Assembly: GCA_030743815.1 (NCBI GenBank)
Contig: JASLRT010000046.1
Coordinates: 1 to 41,606 of the forward strand
DNA: 41,606 nt
Origin: Candidatus Neomarinimicrobiota bacterium
GTDB taxonomy: Bacteria > Fidelibacterota > Marinisomatia > Marinisomatales > S15-B10
Direction of reading: 5' to 3'
Of the stretch, positions 9,109-17,700 are shown in pieces. A program made the position numbers and the translations under genes. Numbering within the stretch: the first letter of the stretch is position 1; each line of letters starts with the position of its first letter. A model generated the notes under the pieces. That model did not search any database and had not been told where the DNA came from. It saw only the letters and a list, made by a program, of their open reading frames with translations.

Positions 9109-10604
9109 CGCAAAGAGTCCTTCCGTCCCTCTCGTTTCCAGCTTGACTGTGGTGCAGGAACTTCGCCGTTGGCTGAAGGTGCTGACATCTCTTGCGATGA
9201 GTGAATAGCAGTCAGGTACGAGGCGGGATGCCGGTAGGTAGCGACGTTTTCAGCACTGATCTTGCGCAACGATTCCATCTCGTCAATGATAAAGTTTGTG
9301 TTGTAGTCGCCCCTGGCGAAGCTGGTGTGACTGAGCACGGCGTGGCAAAAGGGGATAGTGGTGTCTATGCCCACAATCCGGCACTCAGAAAGAGCCCGTT
9401 TCATCCTTTCAATGGCGCCGGTCCTATTTTTGTCCCATGCGATCAGTTTTCCCAGGAGGGGATCGTAATGGGGTGTAATCTCTTGTCCGAGACGGATGCC
9501 GTGGTCGAAACGGACGCCAGGTCCGTCGGGGACATCGAACCCCGCCACAGTTCCGATGCTGGGCACGAAACGGTTGAAACCGTCCTCGGCATAGATGCGG
9601 CATTCGATGGCATGGCCGTTAACTTCGCTCTCCTCAGACAGGGTCAGCTGATCCCCCTGGGCTATAGCGATCTGCTCTCTCACCAGATCGATTCCACTGA
9701 TCATTTCCGTAACGGGGTGCTCCACTTGGAGACGCGTATTCATTTCCAGGAAATAGACAGTATGATTTTCATCGACGAGAAACTCTATTGTCCCGGCACT
9801 GACGTAGCCGCAATTCTCAGCAATCTGTTTTGCGTAGTTGGCCATTTGCAACCACTGCTCCATGCTGATGAAGGGCGAAGGAGATTCTTCAATAATTTTC
9901 TGGTAGCGGCGCTGGACTGAACATTCACGCTCCTGTAGCGCTACTACATTTCCGTGGTTGTCCGCAACAATCTGGATTTCGATATGTCGCGGGCCCAGGA
10001 GATATTTTTCGATAAAGACGCGGTCGTCGGCGAATGCGGCATCCGCTTCTGATTGGGCCGTCTTGAGAGCACTCTTCAGCTCCTTTTCCGATGCTACAAC
10101 TCGCATCCCCTTGCCGCCTCCGCCGCCCACAGCTTTCATAAGGATAGGATAGCCGATTTCGGTGGCGATTTCAGCGGATCTTTTTTCATCGGCAACAGGC
10201 TCGGCGGAGCCCGGTACCACAGAGGCGCCCGCTTCCATGGCAATCGCCCTTGCAGATACTTTATCTCCCATAATGGCCACCGCTTCAGGTGGCGGGCCGA
10301 TCCAGGTCATACCAGCATCCACCACGGCTTTGGCGAAATTAGTGTTTTCGGAAAGAAAGCCGTAACCGGGGTGAATTGCATCGGCACCGCACGCCTGCGC
10401 CACGTCCACAATCTTATCCTGCCGCAGATAGCTTTCACCAGATGGGGCTGGACCGATGGCGTAAGCTTCAGAAGCGAGCAGAACATGGGGCGAAGTCCTG
10501 TCTGCATCGGAAAAAACAGCCACAGTTTCTATACCCAACTCACGGCAGGTCCGGATGACACGAACAGCAATTTCCCCCCTGTTTGCTATAAGAATTTTCT
10601 TCAT
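9105..10604 (-). CDS. Biotin carboxylase subunit of an acyl-CoA carboxylase
   Basis: 499-residue ATP-grasp biotin carboxylase, which carboxylates the carrier biotin with bicarbonate and ATP. Visible motifs: the N-terminal ANRGEIAVRVIRT, HPGYGFLSEN, the glycine-rich ATP loop GGGGGKGM at 160-167, the ECSVQRR stretch, EMNTRLQVEHPVTE and a RIYAED C-terminal domain. The last ~45 residues are a low-complexity tail rich in Ser, Pro and Ala. It is the first gene of the minus-strand operon. The ATG at 10604 has no evident Shine-Dalgarno site and lies about 50 bases from the divergent plus-strand gene, so the two promoters must be very close together. Confidence 0.94.
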   Translation of the reverse strand: MKKILIANRGEIAVRVIRTCRELGIETVAVFSDADRTSPHVLLASEAYAIGPAPSGESYLRQDKIVDVAQACGADAIHPGYGFLSENTNFAKAVVDAGMTWIGPPPEAVAIMGDKVSARAIAMEAGASVVPGSAEPVADEKRSAEIATEIGYPILMKAVGGGGGKGMRVVASEKELKSALKTAQSEADAAFADDRVFIEKYLLGPRHIEIQIVADNHGNVVALQERECSVQRRYQKIIEESPSPFISMEQWLQMANYAKQIAENCGYVSAGTIEFLVDENHTVYFLEMNTRLQVEHPVTEMISGIDLVREQIAIAQGDQLTLSEESEVNGHAIECRIYAEDGFNRFVPSIGTVAGFDVPDGPGVRFDHGIRLGQEITPHYDPLLGKLIAWDKNRTGAIERMKRALSECRIVGIDTTIPFCHAVLSHTSFARGDYNTNFIIDEMESLRKISAENVATYRHPASYLTAIHSSQEMSAPSANGEVPAPQSSWKREGRKDSLR

Positions 10605-10652
10605 GGCGAAAACAAGATAAGAAGTTTAATATATTTCGGCAAAAGTTATATA

Positions 10653-11207
10653 TTGCGTCTGGTGTATCCGCAGTTAGAAAAAATCAAGGTACGGCTGGTT
10701 ATCTGGTGGTTCAGGTTAACCAGAAAATTGCGCATCCACGAAGAGCTGGCAGCGATTCGCAAAGAAGGCTCTGGTGTGTCCAGTGTCCTGATCATTTTAC
10801 CGGAAGGGAGGGAAAATTCCCGCGTCGCCAGGTATTTCCTCAAGTCTGTCTACCACAACGGTAAAGCCGAACTCAGTTTCCTGATGGATAAGGCACTCTA
10901 TCACAGTTTTGCCGACGGACTTCCGGATCGTGTCCAGATCTATACTGATGAAGACATCGATTGGTTCCAACTGCCGCGCAAGAGTTTAATCGAGCGAGCC
11001 CTTGCAGAGTCGTATCATGCGGTGGTGGATATGCACTCCTCGTTCAATTTATCAACAGCTTATCTGACCTACCTTTCCAGGGCGCCTCTGCGCGTCGGTT
11101 TCAGCAGTCGTTTTGCGGAACATTTCTTCAATATACAGATTGACAGAAAAGACAGTCAGTTTGTTGAACGCGGTTATCTGGCGATTCAGAAGGTTCTCGA
11201 TCTATGA
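10653..11207 (+). CDS. Glycosyltransferase-9-like / DUF6913-like protein, function unknown
   Basis: About 184 residues. The open frame extends back through the antisense of the biotin carboxylase gene, so the start must be chosen: TTG 10653 or GTG 10662 are the first plausible codons past the divergent start, and neither has a good ribosome site. The sequence has a basic amphipathic N-terminus, a VLIILPEG strand, then DMHSSFNLSTAYLTYLSRAP and RVGFSSRFAEHFFNIQI. That pattern recalls the N-terminal Rossmann half of GT9 heptosyltransferases and the Bacteroidota DUF6913 family. The C-terminal donor-binding half of GT9 is absent, so catalysis is doubtful. It overlaps the next gene by 4 bases (ATGA), so it probably works with it. 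Confidence 0.6.
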   Translation: MRLVYPQLEKIKVRLVIWWFRLTRKLRIHEELAAIRKEGSGVSSVLIILPEGRENSRVARYFLKSVYHNGKAELSFLMDKALYHSFADGLPDRVQIYTDEDIDWFQLPRKSLIERALAESYHAVVDMHSSFNLSTAYLTYLSRAPLRVGFSSRFAEHFFNIQIDRKDSQFVERGYLAIQKVLDL

Positions 11208-12430
11208 ATATCTATCTGTTTGAAAATAAAAGTGAAACGCTCAATCTGGAGCCGCTCTCCCTTACGCGCCCATCGTTTGATCTGCGCTGCGGTGTCTTCA
11301 GCGTGCTGGAAAGAATCCGCCTGGAGCTTCCGGATGCGCATATCAGCTTGTTTGTCCGTGAGGAGCTGGCTGATGTTGTGCGGGAGAGGTTTCCTGAACA
11401 GGAAGTTAACCCCGGTGGTGTGGAGGCTGCTCTCTGGCTCAACAGTCGTGCTTTGTGGCGCAAACGTATAATAGACACTATGCTGCCCTTCGAGAACACC
11501 GTGTTTTTTACACAAGAGAATTTTGTCGGCGCTATCCTTGACAGAGAGATAGGGGAGAAGTGGCTTAACCGGGGCGGACCTGTCACAACTCGGCCGCAAA
11601 CGCCACTGGCCAGTGAGAATATTTCGGTGGAATGTCCTGTCTATCTGTGGGATTATGTCCATGCTAATGGGGAAGTGATTACGGAAGACAGTGCACTGTT
11701 TGATCTGGGAAGTTCAAAAGGCACTATCGATTCCGGCGTCCACCTGCTCAATGAGGCGCAACTGTATCTAGGCTCCGGCTCACGCGTAAAATCGGGGGCT
11801 GTTCTGGATGCTGAAGGTGGACCTGTCATTATCGGCCAGGAAGTGACTGTTCTGCCGGGAGCCTTTCTCGAAGGTCCTCTTGTGATCGGTGACGGTACTC
11901 TCATCAAAGCGGGCGCCAGAATATACGGCGGTACCACTATCGGTCCTGGCTGTAAGATCGGTGGCGAAGTGACTGAGTCCATTTTCCAGAGCTGGTCCAA
12001 CAAGCAGCATGACGGCTTTATCGGCAATGCATTTATAGGCGAGTGGGTTAATCTCGGTGCCGACACAAATAACAGTGATCTAAAAAATAACTACACAAAT
12101 GTGAAAGTCTCGGTAAATGGCGAAGTCGTTGATTCTGGATCTCTCTTCGTGGGGCTCTTTATGGGAGATCATTCAAAGACAGGCATCAACACCATGTTTA
12201 ACACCGGTACTGCCGTTGGTCCTGGATCGAACATTGTCGGTTACGGATTCCCTCCCAGGACAATCGCCCCCTTTTCATGGATGGTAAACGGGAGACGAAG
12301 GATCCACCTTCTTGAGAAGTTCATGCTGGCGGCCCGTGTCGCAAAGGAGAGAAGAAATCAGCACATCTCTACTGTTGAAGAGCAGTTCTACAAACGGTTG
12401 TTTCAGGATGCGGGGCTGAACAGCTCCTAG
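11204..12430 (+). CDS. Alternative bacterial GlmU (sugar-phosphate nucleotidyltransferase / acetyltransferase-like)
   Basis: 408 residues. The N-terminal ~140 residues are a shortened nucleotidyltransferase-like domain (MNIYLFE, LTRPSFDLRCG). From about 175 onward a left-handed beta-helix of hexapeptide repeats follows (GPVIIGQEV, GPLVIGDGTLIKAG, GGTTIGPGCKIGGEV). A conserved ADTNNSDLKNNY stretch, GDHSKTGINTMFN and GFPPRTIAPFSW follow, all typical of the Bacteroidota alternative GlmU family (TIGR03991). That family is thought to make UDP-GlcNAc for peptidoglycan and outer-membrane glycans. The N-terminal domain lacks an obvious classical GxGTRM loop, so nucleotidyltransfer is less certain than the acyltransferase fold. 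Confidence 0.88.
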   Translation: MNIYLFENKSETLNLEPLSLTRPSFDLRCGVFSVLERIRLELPDAHISLFVREELADVVRERFPEQEVNPGGVEAALWLNSRALWRKRIIDTMLPFENTVFFTQENFVGAILDREIGEKWLNRGGPVTTRPQTPLASENISVECPVYLWDYVHANGEVITEDSALFDLGSSKGTIDSGVHLLNEAQLYLGSGSRVKSGAVLDAEGGPVIIGQEVTVLPGAFLEGPLVIGDGTLIKAGARIYGGTTIGPGCKIGGEVTESIFQSWSNKQHDGFIGNAFIGEWVNLGADTNNSDLKNNYTNVKVSVNGEVVDSGSLFVGLFMGDHSKTGINTMFNTGTAVGPGSNIVGYGFPPRTIAPFSWMVNGRRRIHLLEKFMLAARVAKERRNQHISTVEEQFYKRLFQDAGLNSS

Positions 12431-12459
12431 ATTTTCAGAACATCTCCTAAAAATTATTG

Positions 12460-12488
12460 TTGGCGACAGTGGAGTCGCCGATTATATT
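12460..12488 (+). promoter_or_regulatory. Sigma70-like promoter overlapped by an inverted repeat
   Basis: A -35-like TTGGCG (12460-12465), a 17-base spacer and a -10-like TATATT (12483-12488) precede the 12522 gene cluster. A perfect 6-base inverted repeat, GGCGAC/GTCGCC (12462-12467 and 12474-12479, 6-base loop), covers most of the -35 and spacer, where a repressor could sit. An AGGAGA ribosome site lies at 12503-12508. Pattern only; no transcript evidence. Confidence 0.45.
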
Positions 12489-12521
12489 TACCCTCCGAAA
12501 TTAGGAGAAGAACTGAGTATT

Positions 12522-12923
12522 ATGGCGTTAGAAGGAATCATTTGCCCCGAGTGCAGCGTTCCTCTTCATGAGGATGAGCTGAAAGAAAAGGTGGTCTGCC
12601 CCAGTTGCAATACAGATCTGAAGCAGCCCAAATATCTCGATTTCGTCGAGTACCTGATTGCGAACGGTATTGTAGTTGATATTGATTTTTTCGATATGAA
12701 GCTTTACAAAGACGAGTTGGAGAGGCTTGATCCTTCAGATCAGGAAGAGGTCGATCCACAGGATTACGAGAAGAAAAAAGATACGTTTTCTCTCTTTGAA
12801 GAAGATTCTGAACCGGTGAAACAGAAGTCTGAGTCTGAGGATATTGACGAATGGGAAGGCTTGGAAGAAGATTGGGAAGAATTCAACAGACGAGATGACG
12901 AAGAGGAGTCTGGGAAGAAATGA
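12522..12923 (+). CDS. Small zinc-ribbon protein with acidic tail, unknown function
   Basis: 133 residues. The N-terminal 33 residues are a CxxC...CxxC zinc ribbon (CPECSVPLHEDE and CPSCNTDL). A middle segment, about 36-70, is predicted alpha-beta (YLDFVEYLIANGIVVDIDFFD). The C-terminal half is very acidic and low-complexity, rich in Glu, Asp and Ser, and likely disordered. Zinc ribbon plus acidic tail resembles small adaptor proteins of transcription or translation, but I do not recognise the family. It overlaps the DUF3467 gene by 4 bases and follows the promoter at 12460-12488. Confidence 0.75.
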   Translation: MALEGIICPECSVPLHEDELKEKVVCPSCNTDLKQPKYLDFVEYLIANGIVVDIDFFDMKLYKDELERLDPSDQEEVDPQDYEKKKDTFSLFEEDSEPVKQKSESEDIDEWEGLEEDWEEFNRRDDEEESGKK

Positions 12924-13237
12924 CAAAGGGAAAACAGCAGCAGATCAGTATTGAACTTGATGAAAAGGTAGGCAGCGGAGAGTATGCAAATTTTGTGGTG
13001 ATTACTCATTCACCGGCGGAATTTGTTTTTGATTTCACGCGCCTTCTTCCCGGAATGCCTAAGGCGAAGGTAAATGCCAGGACTATTATGGCACCACCGC
13101 ACGCGAAAGCATTTCTCAATGCGCTGAAGGACAACATCTCGCGCTACGAAAAGCAGTACGGCGAAATCACTGTGCCGGAGAAGGAAGCACTTGCGCCATT
13201 CGGAGTCAAGCCTCCGGAAGGGTCATTGCCGAACTGA
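12920..13237 (+). CDS. DUF3467 family protein
   Basis: 105 residues matching the DUF3467 pattern: a short beta-rich protein with YANFVVITHSPAEFVFDFTRLLPG, then VNARTIMAPPHAKAFLNALKDNISRYE. The family is widespread and small and has no established function. The ATGA overlap with the zinc-ribbon gene upstream indicates translational coupling. No signal peptide or membrane segment is seen, so it is cytoplasmic. Confidence 0.85.
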   Translation: MTKGKQQQISIELDEKVGSGEYANFVVITHSPAEFVFDFTRLLPGMPKAKVNARTIMAPPHAKAFLNALKDNISRYEKQYGEITVPEKEALAPFGVKPPEGSLPN

Positions 13238-13282
13238 TCAGAGCAGGTTTTTACACCGATCGCTGAGCAAGGGCAGGCAGCC

Positions 13283-13543
13283 ATGAGTATCAGTCAGGAG
13301 TTGTTGGACATCCTCTGTTGCCCTGAGACAAAAGATCATCTTCATCCCCTCTCGGAAGAGGAACGAGAGCGAGTTAATCAGGCAATCGCCAACGGCACTG
13401 TCATGAACCGCAAGAACGAGACCGTACCAGAGCCCATTGACGACGGCCTTCTATGTGCTGACGGTAAGTTCCTTTATCCCGTTCGGAACGACATCCCCAT
13501 CATGCTCATCGATGAAGCCATTGATATGGCGACCGTCCCATGA
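13283..13543 (+). CDS. Trm112-like (UPF0434) small protein
   Basis: 86 residues of the Trm112/YcaR family. The N-terminus ELLDILCCPETKDHLHPL and the C-terminal DGLLCADGKFLYPVRNDIPIMLIDEA are both diagnostic. In eukaryotes and archaea Trm112 activates methyltransferases acting on tRNA, rRNA and release factors; the role of the bacterial short forms is unclear. The zinc-ligand pattern is partly degenerate, with CC at 12-13 and a single later Cys. It lies 45 bases after the DUF3467 gene and is probably in the same transcript, which would end in the gene-free stretch beyond. Confidence 0.87.
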   Translation: MSISQELLDILCCPETKDHLHPLSEEERERVNQAIANGTVMNRKNETVPEPIDDGLLCADGKFLYPVRNDIPIMLIDEAIDMATVP

Positions 13544-13607
13544 GACAGTTTTGTAGAATATTACCGCCTCTTTTTGTTACGGTTATTTTGTCTTAAGTCC
13601 TCTCTTT

Positions 13608-13800
13608 GACATCAGGTATTCCGCCTAGAACCACACTTGGGTCGATGATGTGGAATACGGCCTCTGATTACCCTTTAGCGTGGTAGTTGATCCCTTTGCT
13701 TGAGCTTGCGACGTGCGCCGGAAGCGGTGCCGTCCTATTTCTTCGTGGTATGGCGAGCGTCCTTCAGAGACCTAAGCACCCAAACGCTATGGGATGAGGG
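13608..13800. other. Gene-free stretch rich in inverted repeats; possible structured RNA
   Basis: The 266 bases between the convergent Trm112-like and CDF genes hold no convincing ORF but several complementary segments. A hairpin pairs ATCAG+GTATTCC (13611-13622) with GGAATAC (13652-13658) and CTGAT (13664-13668). A compact hairpin pairs GACG/GCGCC (13710-13719, one-base bulge) with GGTGC/CGTC (13726-13734) around a 6-base loop. A closing pair joins TAGCGT (13676-13681) and ACGCTA (13784-13789). They are nested or adjacent without conflict, as expected for a folded RNA. Sequence hallmarks of tmRNA, RNase P or SRP RNA are absent. The strand is not determined; a degraded gene is the alternative. 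Confidence 0.3.
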
Positions 13801-13809
13801 CACTCGGTG

Positions 13810-14712
13810 TCAGTGATGTTCGTGTTGAAACCTGTGGGGATGATCTCCGGACGTCCCTATTGTATCACATTCCAGCGTCATGTCCCGGATATCAAACTCA
13901 GCCTGAATTATAGATTTGATTTCTCTCTTGATCGCCTCGGTCTCTTCGAGAGAATTCACTGACACTACCACGTGAGCTGTCCCTACCGTCAGGTGTGAGC
14001 AGACCTGCCACAGCCTCACATCGAGAAAATCTTCCACGCCGTCTAGCTCTAACACGCGCTTGCGGACGCGGTCAATATCTTGGGGAGATTTGTGCAGCAA
14101 GATCTCAGCGCTCTTGTAGAGAACCCTTCCGGCGCTAACTAACAGAAGGGCTGCTACGAATCCTGCCACGACGGGATCTATTACAGGCATGTCAAGAAGC
14201 CTTACTGCTGCAATGCCGGCGATGACTGAGATCGAGGCGAGAATATCTCCCAGCACGTGCAGATAAGCACTGCGAATGTTGACATCCTTCTCGATGTCTG
14301 ACGATGATTGGTGAAATTTTCTGGCCACTACCAGGTTTACAATAAGCCCGATAATGGCGATGATGAGTGCATAGGTTGTGTCAATTTCAGTCGGGCTGGT
14401 AAACCGGGACCACGCTTCAATAAAAATGAAGGCTGAAATCAGACTTAGCAGCAGTCCGTTGAATAGGGCGCTGATGACTTCCAGCCGGTGGTAGCCGAAA
14501 GCCATCCGTTGCGTCGGAGCGGTCCGCTGGGCAATAGCCAGGGAGACGTAGGCGATGAGTATGGCTGAAAGATCCGAGAGAACGTGAAACGAATCAGATA
14601 CCAGACTCAGGCTGCCGGAAGCGATACCGCCAATGAGCTCAGCCAGAAAAGTGAGCGTTAGAAGCAGTACCGCGAAGAGGAGTGTTTTCCTGGATGTGGG
14701 CAGTTCAGCCAT
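13810..14712 (-). CDS. Cation diffusion facilitator (zinc/cobalt/cadmium efflux type)
   Basis: 300-residue inner-membrane antiporter with six predicted helices. The metal site is formed by HxxxD pairs in helices 2 and 5: SDSFHVLSD near residue 40 and HVLGD near 152. A cytoplasmic C-terminal domain (about 205-285, with a ferredoxin-like alpha-beta pattern) binds metal and dimerises. The tail is histidine-rich (HPHRFQHEHH), as is common in Zn2+ exporters. It lies 49 bases downstream of the TonB-dependent receptor on the same strand, so metal uptake and efflux may be linked, though that is inference. Confidence 0.92.
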   Translation of the reverse strand: MAELPTSRKTLLFAVLLLTLTFLAELIGGIASGSLSLVSDSFHVLSDLSAILIAYVSLAIAQRTAPTQRMAFGYHRLEVISALFNGLLLSLISAFIFIEAWSRFTSPTEIDTTYALIIAIIGLIVNLVVARKFHQSSSDIEKDVNIRSAYLHVLGDILASISVIAGIAAVRLLDMPVIDPVVAGFVAALLLVSAGRVLYKSAEILLHKSPQDIDRVRKRVLELDGVEDFLDVRLWQVCSHLTVGTAHVVVSVNSLEETEAIKREIKSIIQAEFDIRDMTLECDTIGTSGDHPHRFQHEHH

Positions 14713-14761
14713 GGCAGAAACCTAATCCTTTATAAAAAGAAGAATGAAGCGCTAAACGTAA

Positions 14762-17700
14762 CTACAGTGTACCTTGCAGCCGTAGAACTACCATCCGCCC
14801 CAGCTTGGGTCCGCCTATGATTTCAACGTGACGGTTGTTGAACAGATTGCTGATGCTGGCAAATAATCTCAGGTGGTCATTGACAGAGTACCCGAGATGC
14901 AGATCAAGAATATCGTACTTCTTGATCGTACCGTAATAGATCCCCGACTGCCACGGGAAACTGTTAACATGTCTGAGATAAGCCGCAATGGAGTAACCTT
15001 CAGGGAATTCGTAAGTTGCCTTCATGGACCACTTGTGCTTGGGAGCGTTGATGGGTTCTTTCGTTCCTGTAAGCGGATTGATGAAATCAGACAGACTCAG
15101 GTACGAGTAGTTTACATCAATGATCAAATTGCGGTTGACGAAAAAGGTTGTGCTGGCATCTATGCCCCACATATAGACTTTACCAAAGTTGAGATATCCC
15201 ACAACCACAGGAGGGTTGTGACCGGAGGTAATATCAGCTGTATCACCTACAACAGTAACACCTTGGATATAACTGCTGGGGCTGTTGAAAAATCTGTCTA
15301 TGGTCAGCTCAGGATCGTTCTTGACAACGACTGGTGTAACAAAGAGGATTGGACTGACAAAGCTTGTGTACTTGCTGTAGAATAGATCAAACGTTCCGTA
15401 AAGGCGCTTGGCTACTCTGCCTTTGTAGCCAAACTCCAGCGTACGAACGATCTCGGGATTAATCGGCTCCGGGTCGGTGGCGATGTCTGACTGAAATGTA
15501 CCTTTTATCTTAGGATCTACTGAAGGGAAAAGGAGTTTGTAAAGCTCATCCCAGATGCCGTTTCCGTTGTCGTCCACCCAGGTTTCGTGTTGTTCTGCCG
15601 GCTCACCTTCCTGAAAAATGCCGTCCCCTTCAGTACCGTTATTGTCAAGCCCGGTATAGAAAATGTTGCCGTCGAGATCTTCATAGGGCTCGCCCCAGTC
15701 CCACTGGCCGTTGCCGTTGGTGTCGGTATACGGTTCCGCCGGTTTGCCGTCAGTGCCGTAGTCCATAAAATCGAATTGGTCGTTGCTGTCAAAAGTATAG
15801 ATATACTGGTTGCCGAAGATATCTGACAGCGTGTCGGCCGATCCGTCGCTAAAGGACCACTCGCCGTCGCTGTTGCTATCATTGAACTTTTCCCAGTGGA
15901 GGGTGTTGTATTGCCACAGATCTTCGCTGATATCCCAGAAAATGAGATGACCGTTTTCGTCTCTTGGGTAGTGGTAACCGTTACCGGCTCCCTTGGCGAA
16001 GACCTTGAATACAGAAAATCGCTGCACAAAAATATCGAGGAACAGTGCCTGGCTCGATGGTGTGTTGAATGCCCTGGCCCAGGTGAGGCGAAAGTTCTGA
16101 TTGTCACGGGGTCGGTACATCAGTCCTATCTTAGGTGAAATCTGGAGCCCTTCCTGATTCTCAAAATCGAATGTCCACTGGAAAGGATTAACGGAAAGGT
16201 TTTTCTCTCCAAAATCTATGATGTCGGTTAACTTGTCGTGCGCATCAAGCCGGTTAGCGATAATCAGCTCCCACTTGTCCGTGAGTTTCGTGTTGGACTG
16301 GAAGTAGAATCCCAGTTCATTGACGATGTAGCGGTTGTCCTCATCTTTTTCATCGATGCCTTCATCTACCAGTCCGTCGCCGTCATTGTCGATGCCGTCA
16401 GCTATCGCCCTTCTGGCGTTATCTACTCCGCTGACTGCTCCGTCCTGTAAACCAGAATCAGTGTCCCAGAGGGTGTACATCTCTCCCTTGTCGTAAGCAT
16501 TGTTATCGATAGTTTCGGCCCATGAGATTGGTGACCCTGACTCTCCATCGCCATCGTTGTCGATTTTGTCCCACAGGTTGTTGTCACCCAGGATGGTGCC
16601 GAATGTCTGCGGCATGGTACGGAAATAGTCGACCCCCCAGACGATTCTCTGTCGTTCGTTCCAGAACATTTTGTGATGCTGTAACTGTGCTGAGAACTTT
16701 CTTGAAGTGTCTTTGATCCGGCCTCCTGTTGCAAGACTTCTTGTTCTGCCGGCATTGCTCGAGTTCAGATAGGCTTGAGCGAAGAAGTTTTTGTAGGTGA
16801 GACGACCCTGTGCGTAACGGTAGATCCATCCATCGGCCAGATATCTGGCGATACCTGTAATATTGATGTTTTTGGCCCAGGCGTAGCCGTAGGCGAGACT
16901 TGTCTTGAAATCGTCGCTGGGGTCATAATCAAGTCTGAAGTCACTCCGCACATTTCTGACTGCAAAATCAGGGAAATCATCAACACCATCACCGTTAGCA
17001 TCATCAACGCGGTAGGTATAGATAGTGCTGTCACCAACACAGCCGAAGCAACTGTCCTGATTCGTATCAAACAGTATTTCACCATTATTACCGAACTCGA
17101 ATTCACCGAACTTGTTTGCCCCACGCTCTCCCACACGGTTTTGCCATTTCGATCCCCGTTCGTCTGCTTCGTCGATCAGCCCGTCTCCATCGTTATCAAA
17201 ACCGTCGTACCACTTTTCTATCTGGTCATCAATACCTTCATCCACGCCTTCATCCACAAGGCCGTCACTGTCGTTATCCTCGCCGTCGGCCCAAATAAGT
17301 CCGTCGGAGTTTACTCCCGGTTCGCCTGCGTCGGGCTGACCGTTGCCGTTCAGATCTATAAAGTCGTCGCTGTTGCCGTTGTTATCGATACCGTCAGATA
17401 CAGCAATGTTGGTGTAGAATTGACCGTCACTACCGATGAACCAGTCGATACCGGCGTCATTGAGATACTCTTCCGTTAGTTCGCGGTCGTCGTTCGGCCA
17501 AGGGTCCGGTATAAGTATCGCTTCGGTCGGATTGCCGTCTTCGATGAGGCCTGTTTGCCAGATAGCGTTTCTGCCGTCTGTAATCAGGTCCCAGTTTCCC
17601 ACGAATGCGAAGTGATGGGCTTCCCGCTCATCAGGATTGAAGTGGCGCCAGTCATCGGCGGTTAGGTATGCCGCGGAGGCTTTAATGCCAAGGTTACCTC

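Noticed and set aside
10053-10652. Long plus-strand open frame continuing the GT9-like gene into 10053
   Set aside because: It is antisense to the well-supported biotin carboxylase and its residues show no protein-like pattern; only the part after about 10653 looks coding.
16775-17479. 234-codon plus-strand frame opposite the TonB receptor
   Set aside because: Its Val/Ile-rich composition is the antisense of the DxDxDG repeats; the minus-strand gene explains it.
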